A program made the translations under genes and the position numbers. This document shows, piece after piece, positions 17,542 to 28,574 of a DNA stretch of 64,000 nt. Within the stretch, counting starts at the first letter, position 1. Each line of letters begins with the position of its first letter. The stretch is from DASWJS01 sp036397035 (GTDB lineage: Bacteria; Actinomycetota; AC-67): assembly GCA_036397035.1 (NCBI GenBank), contig DASWJS010000027.1, positions 85,893-149,892 of the forward strand, written 5' to 3'. The notes under the pieces were generated by a model that was given only the letters and a program-made list of their open reading frames with translations, did not search any database and was not told the origin of the DNA.

Positions 17542-18228
17542 GTGAAACCGCTGCTCGCGACCTGGCTCGGCCGCCTCTCCTATGCCGACGGATCCGCGTT
17601 GCAGCGTCGCGTCGCGGAGCGCCGAGCCGCCGGCGAGGTCGGCGACGTGATGCTGCTGCTCGAGCACGAACCCGTCTACACGCTGGGCCGGCGCGCGACC
17701 GAGGGCGAGGTGCTGCTCGACGCCGCGTCGCTCGCCGAACGCGGGATCGCCGTCGAGCACACCGACCGGGGCGGGCGCGTGACCTACCACGGCCCCGGAC
17801 AGCTCGTGGGCTATCCCATTCTCGACCTCGGCGTCACGAACGACTTGGTGGGGTACGTGCGCAGCCTCGAGCGCGCGCTCGTCGCGACGGCGGCGCACTA
17901 CGGCGTCGCGGCCGGCACGATCGAGGGCTTGACCGGCGTGTGGGCGGGCGACGAGAAGCTCGGCGCGATCGGCGTACACGTCAGCCGCGGCATCACCACG
18001 CACGGCTTCGCCCTGAACGTCTCGACGCAACTCGACGCGTTCAACGGCATCGTCCCGTGCGGGATCGTGGACAAAGGCGTCACGTCGCTGCTCGCTCTCC
18101 GCGGGAGCGCGCCCGCCGTCGCCGCCGCCGCGGCGGTCGCGGCGGTCGAGCTTGCGCGAGAGCTGGATCGCGAGCCGACGTTCGTCGCGCCGGAGAACCT
18201 CGGCGTGGAGGCGGGCGCGCATGCCTGA
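17542..18228 (+). CDS. lipB: LipB octanoyltransferase
   Basis: Lipoate biosynthesis enzyme of 228 residues that moves octanoyl groups from acyl carrier protein to the lipoyl domains of E2 and GcvH. Family motifs: GRRATEGE, GGRVTYHGPGQLVGYPI, and the catalytic pair K139 (EKLGAIGV) and C173 (VPCGI), matching the Lys/Cys dyad of M. tuberculosis LipB. It starts 30 bp after the E2 gene, and its last 8 bases overlap lipA. Placed next to E2 and E3, it would lipoylate its neighbours' products. Confidence 0.96.
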   Translation: MKPLLATWLGRLSYADGSALQRRVAERRAAGEVGDVMLLLEHEPVYTLGRRATEGEVLLDAASLAERGIAVEHTDRGGRVTYHGPGQLVGYPILDLGVTNDLVGYVRSLERALVATAAHYGVAAGTIEGLTGVWAGDEKLGAIGVHVSRGITTHGFALNVSTQLDAFNGIVPCGIVDKGVTSLLALRGSAPAVAAAAAVAAVELARELDREPTFVAPENLGVEAGAHA

Positions 18229-19174
18229 GCGATCCCTGCCCTTGTTGCCCTCCGTGCAGGGCCCCGCCCGCAACCTTCCGATGGCCGCCGTCGCCGAGGG
18301 GCGCAAGCCGCCGTGGCTGAAGGTACGCCTGCGCAGCGGCCCGAACTTCACCGACCTCAAGCGAATCGTCGGCGAAGGACGCCTGCACACCGTGTGCGAG
18401 GAAGCGTCGTGCCCGAACATCTCGGAGTGCTGGGAGGAGCGCGAGGCGACGTTCCTGATCGGCGGCAACAAGTGCACGCGCCGCTGCGCGTTCTGCGACG
18501 TGACGACCGCGCCGCCGGAAGGCTACGACGCCGACGAGCCGCGCCGCATCGCCGATGCCGTCCGCGAGATGGGTCTGAACCACGCCGTCATAACCGGCGT
18601 CGCGCGCGACGACCTCCCCGACGGCGGCGCGTGGCTGTACGCGGAGGTCACGCGCTCGATCCGCCGGGCGCTTCCCGGCTGCGCCGTCGAGCTGCTCGCG
18701 CCGGACTTCAAAGGCCTCGGGGAGCCGCTGCGCGCCGTCTGCGATGCCGAGCCCGACGTGCTCGCGCACAACGTCGAAACGGTTCCGCGGCTCATGCGCC
18801 GGATCAGGCCGGCCTTCACCTACGAAGGGTCGCTCGCTTTCATCCGGCGCGCGCGCGCGTGGCTCCCGCAGACCTCGTTCACCAAGTCCAACATCATCGC
18901 CGGCATGGGCGAGACCCACGACGAAGTGATCGCGACCATGCGAGACCTGCGGGACGCGGGCTGCGACCTGCTGACGATCGGCCAGTACTTGCGCCCGAGC
19001 GACCTGCAGATGCCGGTCGCACGGTTCGTGCCGCCGGAGGAGTTCGCTCAATGGAAGCACGAAGGAGAAGAGATGGGCTTCGCGTGGGTCGAGTCGGGTC
19101 CGCTCGTCCGCTCGTCCTATCACGCGGGCAGGCAGCACCGAGCCGGACTTGCCCGGGTTCGTTCGGCCTCCTGA
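18221..19174 (+). CDS. lipA: LipA lipoyl synthase
   Basis: Radical-SAM enzyme of 317 residues that inserts two sulfur atoms into octanoyl groups. The auxiliary cluster ligands are C59, C64 and C70 (CEEASCPNISEC), the radical-SAM cluster is C85-x3-C89-x2-C92, and the C-terminal Ser ligand region (RSSYHAG) is present. The ATG at 18221 overlaps the lipB stop by 8 bp. The sacrificed auxiliary cluster must be rebuilt by an Fe-S assembly system, here presumably Suf. Confidence 0.97.
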   Translation: MPERSLPLLPSVQGPARNLPMAAVAEGRKPPWLKVRLRSGPNFTDLKRIVGEGRLHTVCEEASCPNISECWEEREATFLIGGNKCTRRCAFCDVTTAPPEGYDADEPRRIADAVREMGLNHAVITGVARDDLPDGGAWLYAEVTRSIRRALPGCAVELLAPDFKGLGEPLRAVCDAEPDVLAHNVETVPRLMRRIRPAFTYEGSLAFIRRARAWLPQTSFTKSNIIAGMGETHDEVIATMRDLRDAGCDLLTIGQYLRPSDLQMPVARFVPPEEFAQWKHEGEEMGFAWVESGPLVRSSYHAGRQHRAGLARVRSAS

Positions 19175-19322
19175 TCCCGGGCTGCGCAGGCCGGGCTAGG
19201 CAGGGCAGGCCATGGACGCCCGGCGCCGGCGTGGCCTACCGTTACCAGCGATGCCTCCCTCGACGCCGCAAGGTTCCCTCCAGCGCGCTCCGGACCTGGT
19301 CGTGGAGGAGGGCGTGCCGCGC

Positions 19323-20558
19323 ATGACCGCCGCACCCGAGGGACAGAACGACAAGGCCACGGTCCTGCTGGAGTTGGCGCGCGACGTGACCAGCACCCTG
19401 GAGTTGCAGGAAGTGCTCGACAAGACCTTCGTCGCGCTCCGGCGACTCATGGACTTCGGGGGCGGAGCCATCCAGTTGATCGAGGAAGGGTTCCTGGTCG
19501 CCGCCGCGACGGACCCGCCCATGGCGCCGGAAGCCAAGAGCGTTCGCATCCCGGTCGGCTCCGGCGTATCGGGCGCCATCGCCGCGACGGGCGAACCCAT
19601 CTACATCCCCGACATCTGGAGCGACCCTCGCGTCCACCCGGAGGGCAAGAAGAAAGGCGTCAGCACCGGCGTCACCAGCTACTTCGGCGTGCCGCTCATC
19701 CAGCACGGCGAGCCGGTGGGCGTCGTGCAGATCGACTCGCCGCGCAAGGACGCCTTTTCCTCCGAAGCGCGCGCGACGATGATCGCGTTCCTGCCCACGG
19801 TCGCGGCCGCGGTGCAGAACGCGATGGTGTTCGCGCGCGAGCGCGAGGCGCTCCTGCACCTCGAGGAGACGGCGCGCCTCAAGCGCGACTTCCTCGCCGT
19901 CGCCTCACACGAGCTGCGCACGCCCCTGACCTCGATCACGGGTCTGGCGAGCACGCTGATGGACCACGCCGACAAGCTCGACCGGGAGCTGATCGGCGAC
20001 ATCGGCGAGCGCATGTGGCGGTCGGGCCGGCGCTTGTGGCGCGTGATGGGGGACCTGCTCGACCTCTCCCGCATCGAGCGCGGCACGCTGAAGCTCGCGC
20101 TCCGCAAGGCGGACCTCGGCGAGATCGTTCGTGAGGTCGTTCGCGAGCAGGCCAACGACGACCACGAGTACGTGATCGAGTGCGACGAGTCGTTCCCGCC
20201 GGTGCCCACCGACCCCGACCGGTTGCACCAGGTCCTCGGCAACCTGTTGAGCAACGCGCGCAAGTTCTCACCGCCGCAGAGCGCGATCGTGATTCGCGCG
20301 TTCAATGCCGACGGCGCCGTCTGCGCGCAGGTCGCCGACTCCGGCCCCGGAATCCCCGAAGCCCACCGGGAGAAGATCTTCGACCCGTTCGTTCAGGTCG
20401 ACTCGTCGGAGACGCGCGCGGCCGAGGGAATGGGCGTCGGCCTGTTCCTGTGCCGCCAGCTCTGCCAGCGCCTCGGCTGCGAGATCTCGCTGGAGAGCAC
20501 CGTGGGCGAAGGCACGTGCTTCACGGTGCGCATCCCGCTGGACGCAAAGCCCGCATAG
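19323..20558 (+). CDS. GAF-domain sensor histidine kinase, soluble
   Basis: Two-component kinase of 411 residues from ATG 19323, which has GGAGGAGGG upstream; longer starts at 19212 and 19251 would add an unconserved Arg/Pro-rich leader. GAF sensor about 12-170, HisKA with phospho-acceptor H196 (ASHELRTPL), and an HATPase_c domain with N box NLLSNARKF, G1 DSGPGIP and G2 GMGVGLF. No membrane segment is present, so it senses a cytosolic signal or small molecule through GAF. No response regulator is adjacent, so it is an orphan kinase. It is convergent with the protease gene across a shared hairpin. Confidence 0.9.
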   Translation: MTAAPEGQNDKATVLLELARDVTSTLELQEVLDKTFVALRRLMDFGGGAIQLIEEGFLVAAATDPPMAPEAKSVRIPVGSGVSGAIAATGEPIYIPDIWSDPRVHPEGKKKGVSTGVTSYFGVPLIQHGEPVGVVQIDSPRKDAFSSEARATMIAFLPTVAAAVQNAMVFAREREALLHLEETARLKRDFLAVASHELRTPLTSITGLASTLMDHADKLDRELIGDIGERMWRSGRRLWRVMGDLLDLSRIERGTLKLALRKADLGEIVREVVREQANDDHEYVIECDESFPPVPTDPDRLHQVLGNLLSNARKFSPPQSAIVIRAFNADGAVCAQVADSGPGIPEAHREKIFDPFVQVDSSETRAAEGMGVGLFLCRQLCQRLGCEISLESTVGEGTCFTVRIPLDAKPA

Positions 20559-20574
20559 GGGTCGATTGGCGGCA

Positions 20575-20603
20575 CCGGCGCCGGGACGCGCCCCCGGCGC
20601 CGG
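20575..20603. terminator. Bidirectional terminator between kinase and protease genes
   Basis: Perfect 11-bp stem, CCGGCGCCGGG and its complement, with a 7-nt loop. It fills the 48-bp gap between two convergent stops (20558 and 20607). No strong T run is present on either side. Confidence 0.6.
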
Positions 20604-20606
20604 CGC

Positions 20607-23060
20607 TCACTGCTCGACCTGGAGGTTTCCTCCCCCGAGGATCCCCTGCTTCTCGTAGCGGTAGGAGGAGTCCGCGGGGTTGGTCACGGTCATGTGGAAG
20701 GAGTCGGCGTCCTTGCCCGGCTCGCCGTTGTCGGCGAGCTCGATCACGACCCGGTAGCCGCCGACACCGTCAACCGACGCCGTCCCGGTCACGGTCGACT
20801 GGTTCTCGGTGCGCACGAACGACGTCACGCCGTCCATCGTCACGTGGGTGCCGTCGTGTCCGTTGAAGGACAGCTCGCCGGCCGGCCCCTCGGCCTCGTC
20901 GCGGTACTCGGCCCAGAAGCCGAACGTGTGCTTCCCCGAATCGGAGATCCACCCGCCGCCGGATGCGCGGCCGGGCGTCGACGCCGGCGGGTCGGGGTCG
21001 CCGCCGCCGTCCGGCAGGCCGAGCCAGGTGATTGCGACCGAGCCGGACGCCTGACCGGAGGTCGCCGTGGCGATCTGGTCGCCGGCCAGGTCGCTGGTCG
21101 CGACGGCGCGCGCGGTCCCGTTGAGGTGCGTCAGGGTTTCGGCGTGCCCGACCGACCCGACCCCGGCCGAGGACCAGGTCACCGGCGCGTTCGGGAGCGG
21201 ACGCCCGGCGGCGTCGCGGACGGTGGCAACCAGCTCGTTGCCCTGTCCTGCGACGCTCGCCGGCGTCGCGGCAGTCACCGTGACGGTGGCGGCCGACAGC
21301 GGGGCGGGAGCGCTGCCGGAGGGATACGCGGCCGACCACACGCCGGTGACGTCCTGAACAACGGAGAAGGATCCTTTGACCACCGCTCGCCACGTTCCGG
21401 CGGCGGGCGCGGCCACGGTGATGCGCTCGTTGGGGATGCTCGTGCAGAAGGAGGAGTAGCCGTTGGGCTCGGCGTCGGGCGCGCACTGCAAGAACGTCGA
21501 GCGTGCGAGCGTGCCGTTCGGCCGGTAGAGGTCGATGTCGACGTCGTTGGCGGCGACGGACCAGTCGGCCATCACGTCGAGCGAGATCGCGCCCTCCGCG
21601 ACGGTGAAGGTGGTCTCGAACGTGGTGACCGGGACGACGGCGGCCGGTCCGATCTGGCCCGCGAAGGTCTTGGTCGCGTAGTCGACGCCGTCGTCGTAGG
21701 CCTCCATGCCGGTACCCGCGGCGGCCGCCTGGACGGCGGCTTCGGCGTCCAGGTAGCCCGCGCCCATCGTGTAGGCCTGGTAGTTGGGAAGGCCGCCCTT
21801 GCCGCGCGCCGGGTCCTGCGTCACGGCGGTGTTCTGGATGATGTTCATGACCTGCTCGGCCGTGAGCCAGGTCCCGCGCGCGTCGTGTGCGGCCTGTTGC
21901 ATCAGCGCGATGGTGCCGGACACGTGCGGGGCCGCCATGGAGGTGCCGCTCGCGGTCGCGTACCACGCGTTGTCCGGCGGCATGATCATGTCGGGGTTCG
22001 GCGCGAGCGCGTCGGCGCCCCAAGTGTAGAAGCCGGTCGTCGCGCGCACCGAGGCGATGTTGTAGCCGGGCGCGGTCACCGTCGGGCGCCAGAGGTCGCT
22101 GCCGGGCACGCCGCGGCTCGAGAAGAAGGCGACGTTGCCGTCCTTCGCTCCGCCGGCGGCGGAGACCGCGCGCGGGTGGGCGGAGAACATGTTGAGCGAG
22201 TCGGTCGACGGGCCGTCGTTGCCCGAGCCGAACACGACCGAGATCCCCGCGTCCCACGCGGCGTCAGTCGCGAGGTTGACGGGGTGCTCGGGGTCGTAGG
22301 GCGTGCCCTTGCCCGGGCCCCAGGAGTTGTTGATGACGCGAATGTTGTACTGGTCCTGGCGCTCGATGGCCCAGTCGTAGGCGGCAAGCACGTTCACGGC
22401 TTCGACGACGTCCCCGACCCCGAGCCCCACGATGTCCGCTCCGGGAGCCACGCCCCGGTACTTGAACGGCTCGGTGCTCTTCAGCCCGAAGCCGCCGATG
22501 ATCCCGGCCACGTGCGAGCCGTGCCCCGACCCGGTGTCGGTCGTGATCAGGTCCTCGATCGCGACGACGGGATCGGCCACGTCTTGGCGGCCGAGGAACT
22601 TGACGTTCTGCACCGTCTTGGTGTCGGTCCCCTCGCACACTTCGGGAGCGCCGCACAGGTCGGGGTGCAGCCCGTCGACGCCGGCGTCGATGACGGCGAC
22701 GCCGACGCCCGCACCGTCGACTCCCAGGTCCCACACCGCGTCCGCGCCGATCGTGCGGGTCGACTGGCGGAGCAGCAAGTCGTAGGTCTCGTTCTCGTAC
22801 ACGCCGCGAACGCCCGGCAGGTTCCCGAGAAGGGCCTTGTGAGCCGGGGCCGCGACGACGACCGCTGCGGCGAGGTGCTCGAACCCGTGGACGCTGGTCG
22901 CGACGCCGGCCAGCACCTCGAGGTCCTCGGCGGTCGGCGGCGCGTCGAGCGTGACGATGTAGGTGCCGGTGACTTGCGTCGCCTGAGCGGCGGGCGCCCC
23001 CAAGAACGCGAAGAAGACGACCGCGCAGACGATCGTCCCGATCAGCCGACCTTGCCTCAA
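20607..23060 (-). CDS. Secreted subtilisin-like (S8) protease
   Basis: Exported protease of 817 residues. Signal peptide 1-27 (VCAVVFFAFLGAPAAQA), inhibitor-I9-like prodomain about 30-95, peptidase S8 domain about 105-455 with the triad D125 (VIDAGVD), H179 (GHGSHVAG) and S373 (GTSMAAPH) and oxyanion N280. After it come a beta-sandwich of about 470-570, a Big-like Ig domain of about 590-670, and a C-terminal domain of about 690-817 that begins RASGGGWI, a form seen at the ends of actinobacterial secreted proteins (post-COAP type). No anchor is seen. All catalytic residues are present, so it should be active outside the cell, perhaps in nutrient scavenging. Confidence 0.93.
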   Translation of the reverse strand: MRQGRLIGTIVCAVVFFAFLGAPAAQATQVTGTYIVTLDAPPTAEDLEVLAGVATSVHGFEHLAAAVVVAAPAHKALLGNLPGVRGVYENETYDLLLRQSTRTIGADAVWDLGVDGAGVGVAVIDAGVDGLHPDLCGAPEVCEGTDTKTVQNVKFLGRQDVADPVVAIEDLITTDTGSGHGSHVAGIIGGFGLKSTEPFKYRGVAPGADIVGLGVGDVVEAVNVLAAYDWAIERQDQYNIRVINNSWGPGKGTPYDPEHPVNLATDAAWDAGISVVFGSGNDGPSTDSLNMFSAHPRAVSAAGGAKDGNVAFFSSRGVPGSDLWRPTVTAPGYNIASVRATTGFYTWGADALAPNPDMIMPPDNAWYATASGTSMAAPHVSGTIALMQQAAHDARGTWLTAEQVMNIIQNTAVTQDPARGKGGLPNYQAYTMGAGYLDAEAAVQAAAAGTGMEAYDDGVDYATKTFAGQIGPAAVVPVTTFETTFTVAEGAISLDVMADWSVAANDVDIDLYRPNGTLARSTFLQCAPDAEPNGYSSFCTSIPNERITVAAPAAGTWRAVVKGSFSVVQDVTGVWSAAYPSGSAPAPLSAATVTVTAATPASVAGQGNELVATVRDAAGRPLPNAPVTWSSAGVGSVGHAETLTHLNGTARAVATSDLAGDQIATATSGQASGSVAITWLGLPDGGGDPDPPASTPGRASGGGWISDSGKHTFGFWAEYRDEAEGPAGELSFNGHDGTHVTMDGVTSFVRTENQSTVTGTASVDGVGGYRVVIELADNGEPGKDADSFHMTVTNPADSSYRYEKQGILGGGNLQVEQ

Positions 23061-23368
23061 CGCTCTCCGACCCCCTCGGCCGGCGCCCCCCTCGATGCGT
23101 TAGAAGCCTCGGCAAGCTCGCCACCGAAAGTAAGCCCCGCGAGCGCATATGACCCGCGAATGACCAGGTCGAGCCAGCGGCCGGGCCCGGAGTAACGGGA
23201 GTGGCGCTGGCCACTGCGAGTGATGGAAGTCGGGAACAACGGCCGTGTCCGGCATGCGCCTCGCCGGCGGGAGCGGCGCCGGATGCGATCGGGCGAATCG
23301 GGCAGGAATCCGCCCGGTCGGTCGCGAATCTGATCTCACCTGCATTGACGCTTCCGGGGAGGTTCATC
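23061..23368. other. Intergenic region between divergent protease and ceramidase-like genes
   Basis: About 308 bp between two divergent secreted-protein genes. It must hold both promoters. No convincing -35/-10 pair, palindrome, RNA motif or conserved short frame was found; the short open frames here have no supporting features. Confidence 0.4.
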
Positions 23369-24955
23369 GTGAGGAAACACCTTCGTGTCGCGCTCGCCGG
23401 CTTGTTCACCGGCGCCGTCTTCGTCGGCTCGGTCTGGGCCGGAGCCGGCCTGACGCCGCTGACCGGATCCGGCGACGAGGTCACCCGTGTGGACGTGCCG
23501 CGCGCGGGCCTGGCCGAGCCGGGCGTCGCCGCGCCCGCCTCGCTCGCCACCGGGGAGCTGCTCGCCGGCGCCTCGGCGATCTCGCTGAAACCGCGGCCCG
23601 AAGACTTCGGCGGCACCTGGGTGCAGGATCGCGACGAGTGCCTCCCGGTCTCGGCCGAGGGCGTGGACCCGATGGCGGGGCTTGCGCACGTGGCCGACTG
23701 GCACACCCCCTGGATCGAGAACAACAACTGCATCTACATGGGCGGTTACGGCATCGGCCCGTCGAACCCCGTCGTCGAGTGGGACGACGAGTACGACCTG
23801 TGGGTCCGCTCGACGGCGCTCACCGACGCCGAGGGCGACACGCTCGTCCTCACGCTGCTGGACGCCGAGGGCTACTTCGCCGACTACAACAACCTGTGCG
23901 GTCCGGTCGAGCCGCGCTGCGGCTCGCAAGAGATCGCCGACGACCTCGCGACGGAGCTGAGCCTCGACCCCGACGGGATCATCGTCGCCTCGACGCACAG
24001 CCACACCTCGCTCGACCTGATCGGCGGCTGGGGCGGCGTACCGGCGTGGTACATGGACCAGGTCGCGACGTCGATCAAGGACTCGATCCGCGAGGCGCTC
24101 GACAACCAGGTGCCGGCGACGCTGGAAGGCGGCGAGACGCTGGCGCGGCCGTACAACGGCGAGCGCCGCGGCGGGTACCGATCCGCCGAGGACCCGACCA
24201 TCAACTGGATCCGCGCAGTGGACGGCAACGGCGAGGCCGTCGCCACGGTCGCCGCCTACGCGGCTCACCCGGTTTCCTACGACGAAGGGCTCGGCATCGG
24301 CCACGGCGACTTCCCGCCGGTGTTCGCGGCGAACGTCGAGGCCGAGTTCGGCGGCGTGGCGTCGGTCTTCCAGGCCGGGCTTGGGAACATGTCGCCGCGT
24401 GGCGGCTGGCAAGGCGGCGGCGAAGGCCTCGCCGCGCTGATCCCGCCTCTCGGCGCGGGAACCACGGTGTCCGACCCGAACATCCGCGTCGAGCGCGCGT
24501 TCTGGGACCAGCCGGTCACCAACGGCCCGCTCGGCACGCTCGGCGCCGGCGGCTTCTTCGACCGGCCCTTCAGCGGTCCCGCGACCGTGGACGCGGGCCG
24601 CCAGCAGGTCAACCGCTGCCGCTCGGCCTCCGCGGTGAGCGCGCACGTGTCGGTGACGGCCGCCAAGATCGGCTCGGTCGTCGTCACGGCCGCGCCGGGC
24701 GAGACGTTCGCCAACTTCTCCAACACCATCGAGGAGCGCTCGCCGATTACCGCGCTCGCCTTCGGCCAGGCGAACGACGCGCTGGGCTACATGCCGCAGT
24801 CGGTGGAGTCGCACCACCTGTCGCGCCAGGGCGGCGGGTTCGTCGACGACGACTACTTCTTCGACTACGAGGACGCGTATTCGATCGACGCCTGCTTCGG
24901 CGACATGGCGCTGGAGACGACGATCAGCCTGCTCGACGGATTGCCGGCTTCCTAA
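23369..24955 (+). CDS. Secreted neutral/alkaline ceramidase-like protein
   Basis: Exported protein of 528 residues from GTG 23369, with GGGAGG upstream. Signal peptide about 1-27. The core resembles the N-terminal domain of neutral/alkaline non-lysosomal ceramidases: GGYGIGP near 125, then STHSHTSLD at 208-216 with candidate zinc ligands H210 and H212, and AYAAHPVSYDEG near 290. Such enzymes hydrolyse N-acyl sphingosines, but many bacterial members are uncharacterised and may act on other amides. The protein is shorter than P. aeruginosa ceramidase and seems to lack its C-terminal Ig-like domain. Cysteines are frequent, consistent with export. Confidence 0.75.
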   Translation: MRKHLRVALAGLFTGAVFVGSVWAGAGLTPLTGSGDEVTRVDVPRAGLAEPGVAAPASLATGELLAGASAISLKPRPEDFGGTWVQDRDECLPVSAEGVDPMAGLAHVADWHTPWIENNNCIYMGGYGIGPSNPVVEWDDEYDLWVRSTALTDAEGDTLVLTLLDAEGYFADYNNLCGPVEPRCGSQEIADDLATELSLDPDGIIVASTHSHTSLDLIGGWGGVPAWYMDQVATSIKDSIREALDNQVPATLEGGETLARPYNGERRGGYRSAEDPTINWIRAVDGNGEAVATVAAYAAHPVSYDEGLGIGHGDFPPVFAANVEAEFGGVASVFQAGLGNMSPRGGWQGGGEGLAALIPPLGAGTTVSDPNIRVERAFWDQPVTNGPLGTLGAGGFFDRPFSGPATVDAGRQQVNRCRSASAVSAHVSVTAAKIGSVVVTAAPGETFANFSNTIEERSPITALAFGQANDALGYMPQSVESHHLSRQGGGFVDDDYFFDYEDAYSIDACFGDMALETTISLLDGLPAS

Positions 24956-24966
24956 GCTCGTTTTCA

Positions 24967-25015
24967 GGACGCTCTTGGGTTCCTCTCAGGAACCGTCCGT
25001 AGCGTGCGAGCGTCC
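24967..25015. terminator. Imperfect hairpin between convergent ceramidase-like and helicase genes
   Basis: Outer stem GGACGCTC/GAGCGTCC encloses an inner 7-bp hairpin (GGTTCCT-CTC-AGGAACC at 24978-24994). It fills the 62-bp gap between convergent stops and could end transcription from either side. No T run is visible. Confidence 0.4.
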
Positions 25016-25017
25016 CC

Positions 25018-26271
25018 TCAGCGGCGGCGGCGGCGTCCCATGATGCCGCCGCCTCTGCGTCCACCGGTGTAGACCATGCGCGGCGGGTGCACTTTCATCC
25101 CGCCGGCCTCGAACTCGATGTGCAGCTTCAGGCGCGCCGCCATGCGGCTCACGTCGCCGCGCTGCTCGGGAAGGACCAGGGTTAGTCCGGTGCCGCCCCG
25201 CCCCGCGCGCGCGGTGCGGCCCACGCGGTGCACGTAGGCCTTGTCGTCGTCGGGCGGGTCGAAGTTCACGACGTGGGTGATGTCGTCGAGGTCGAGCCCG
25301 CGCGCGGCGACGTCGGTGGCGACGAGCACGTTCATCTTCCCCGAGTCGAACCGCGCCAGCGCACGCTCGCGCGCCGGCTGCGACATGTCCCCGTGCAGGG
25401 CCTGCGCCTGAAACCCTCGCTTGACGAGCGTCGCCGCCAGCTCGTCCACGCCGCGCTTCGTCCGGCAGAAGATCAGGGTCAGGCCGCGCTCGGCCGCAAG
25501 CTCGCGAACGAGCAGGTCGACCCGGTTCTCGCGCGTCACCGGCAGGAAGCGGTGGTTGGCGTCGCTGACGACCGGCCGGTCGTCGACGATCTCGTGTCGC
25601 ACGGGATCGTTCGTGTACGCGCGCGCGATCCGCCCCACTTCGCCGTCGAGCGTCGCCGAGAACAGCATCGTCTGGCGATCTTCGGCCGGCAGCAGTTGCA
25701 TGATCTTGTTCACGTCGGGCAGGAAGCCCATGTCGAGCATCCGGTCGGCCTCGTCCAGCACGGCGATCCGGATGCGGTCGAGCGTGAGCAGTCGCCGGTT
25801 CACCAGGTCCAGCAGCCGTCCCGGCGTCGCGACGACGATCTCGGCGTGCTTGGCCCGCTTGCCCTGATCGCTGATGCTCACGCCGCCGTAGACGGTCGCG
25901 ACCCGCAGCTTCCCCACGTCGGCGATGCCGCGGAACTCGTCGGCCACCTGCGTGGCCAGCTCGCGGGTCGGGACCAGGATCAGGCCCGCCGGGGGCTTGT
26001 CTTCCCGCGCGAGCCGCTCGACCATCGGCACGGCGAAGGCGAGGGTCTTGCCCGAGCCGGTGCGCGACTTGGCCAGGACGTCGCGTCCGGCGAGCGCGTC
26101 GGCCAGCACGAGGGCCTGGATGGGGAAGGTCGCGTCGATGTTGCGCAGCGCGAGCGCCTCGACGACGCCGTCGGAGACGCCGAACTCGCCGAAGACGGGG
26201 TCTCGCGCGGAGACCTCGACGACCGTCTCGACAGGCAGGCCGGAAGGGCTCGATGACGATGCCACGGCCAC
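25018..26271 (-). CDS. DEAD-box ATP-dependent RNA helicase
   Basis: RhlE-type helicase of 417 residues if started at GTG 26271 (GTG 26265 is equally possible); the longer open frame would run into the glnA control region. Motifs: Q-motif near ATFPIQ, Walker A SRTGSGKT, PTRELA, TPGR, VLDEADRM, SAT, FCRTKRGVDEL and HRVGRTARAG. The C-terminus ends in a Gly/Arg-rich tail (GGRRGGG, then GRRRRR) that could bind RNA. Likely roles are ribosome assembly or mRNA turnover, often cold-induced in this family. It is divergent from glnA. Confidence 0.93.
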   Translation of the reverse strand: MAVASSSSPSGLPVETVVEVSARDPVFGEFGVSDGVVEALALRNIDATFPIQALVLADALAGRDVLAKSRTGSGKTLAFAVPMVERLAREDKPPAGLILVPTRELATQVADEFRGIADVGKLRVATVYGGVSISDQGKRAKHAEIVVATPGRLLDLVNRRLLTLDRIRIAVLDEADRMLDMGFLPDVNKIMQLLPAEDRQTMLFSATLDGEVGRIARAYTNDPVRHEIVDDRPVVSDANHRFLPVTRENRVDLLVRELAAERGLTLIFCRTKRGVDELAATLVKRGFQAQALHGDMSQPARERALARFDSGKMNVLVATDVAARGLDLDDITHVVNFDPPDDDKAYVHRVGRTARAGRGGTGLTLVLPEQRGDVSRMAARLKLHIEFEAGGMKVHPPRMVYTGGRRGGGIMGRRRRR

Positions 26272-26332
26272 CCAGCCTACCCGGTGCGGAAGGGATCGCC
26301 GTGCCGGGCTGGTGGGACTGGAGGGGAGCGAT

Positions 26333-26360
26333 TTAACGAACGGGAAACCTTGGCCTTGAC
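26333..26360 (+). promoter_or_regulatory. GlnR-like box upstream of glnA
   Basis: TTAAC, 6 bp, GAAAC (26333-26348), then 7 bp and TTGAC (26356-26360). This matches the a-site/b-site pattern known for actinobacterial GlnR (gTnAc-n6-GaAAc) for the first pair, with a partial second repeat. It lies about 120 bp before the glnA start. No glnR gene is in the window, so this is motif-based inference. Confidence 0.4.
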
Positions 26361-26466
26361 GAACGGAGGTACGGTCCCGGCAGGAGGATCGCGCCGATTT
26401 CTCCCCGCGGCGGCCGCGCACATAGGCTACCGGCGTCCGTGGGGACCATCGAAGGGGAGGACTGTC

Positions 26467-27882
<1,416 letters not shown>

Positions 27883-27897
27883 GTCGTCCCGATCGCC

Positions 27898-27925
27898 GAA
27901 GAGCCGCCCGCACGGGCGGCTCTTC
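27898..27925 (+). terminator. Terminator after glnA
   Basis: A 12-bp stem (GAAGAGCCGCCC and its complement) with a 4-nt loop starts 15 bp after the glnA stop. It lies in the gap before the convergent DM13 gene and may serve both. Confidence 0.65.
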
Positions 27926-27948
27926 ACGTTCGCCCGGCGGCCGCGGCC

Positions 27949-28509
27949 TTAGGTGAAGTCGAGCGGGGCCGCGGCGAAGGCGACGGTGAAGCGGCGGCAC
28001 CAGATGACGACGCTTCGATAGCGGTCGAGGTCGGCGCTCGCCGGCAGGTCGTAGTTCTGGTTGCCGACGTTGCCCTTGATCGCGCCGAGGTCGAGGAAGT
28101 CGTCGGTGAACCGATCGTCGTCGTCGACCGCCGCCGGCGCAGAGGAGAGGTACACCACCACGTCGGGCCCGTTCGACGTCTCGAAGTCCTCGAAGCGCAG
28201 CACGCGGCGTCCGTCTGCCAGCTCGATCACCTTCGCGCTTCCGCGGACGGCATGGTCGTAGGGAATGAACTCGCCCTCGGCGAGGACCCGGCTTTGCGGC
28301 TTCGGATTCCGCGGCTCGCCGGACGCGGACGGGTCTGCCGACTCCTCGGCCGCGACGGGGTCGGCCTCGTCGACGACCGTGTCCAGGAACAGCTTCTGCG
28401 GCTGGAACCAGACCAGGACGAACACGGCCAGCCCGATCCCCAGGACGAGCAGCGCCGCCACCGCCTTCTTATGGCGAGCGATGAGCCCGGTCACTCTGCT
28501 CGGCGCCAT
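27949..28509 (-). CDS. Membrane-anchored DM13-domain protein
   Basis: A 186-residue protein with one N-terminal transmembrane segment (about 17-36) and an outward domain of about 85-185 of the DM13 type: an EGEFIPYDHAVRGSAKVIEL opening, a core with DVVVYLSSA and LGAIKGNVGNQNYDLP, and the cysteine in VVIWCRRF. DM13 domains are linked to redox or electron-transfer roles in animals and bacteria, but their biochemistry is poorly known. An acidic Pro/Ser linker (about 45-75) separates it from the membrane. It is convergent with glnA and shares no obvious operon. Confidence 0.82.
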   Translation of the reverse strand: MAPSRVTGLIARHKKAVAALLVLGIGLAVFVLVWFQPQKLFLDTVVDEADPVAAEESADPSASGEPRNPKPQSRVLAEGEFIPYDHAVRGSAKVIELADGRRVLRFEDFETSNGPDVVVYLSSAPAAVDDDDRFTDDFLDLGAIKGNVGNQNYDLPASADLDRYRSVVIWCRRFTVAFAAAPLDFT

Positions 28510-28574
28510 TCAATCCTCCACGGTCTTCCTCGGGGAGCATACGCGCGCGGTAAGGCGCCCACCGTTCCCCACCT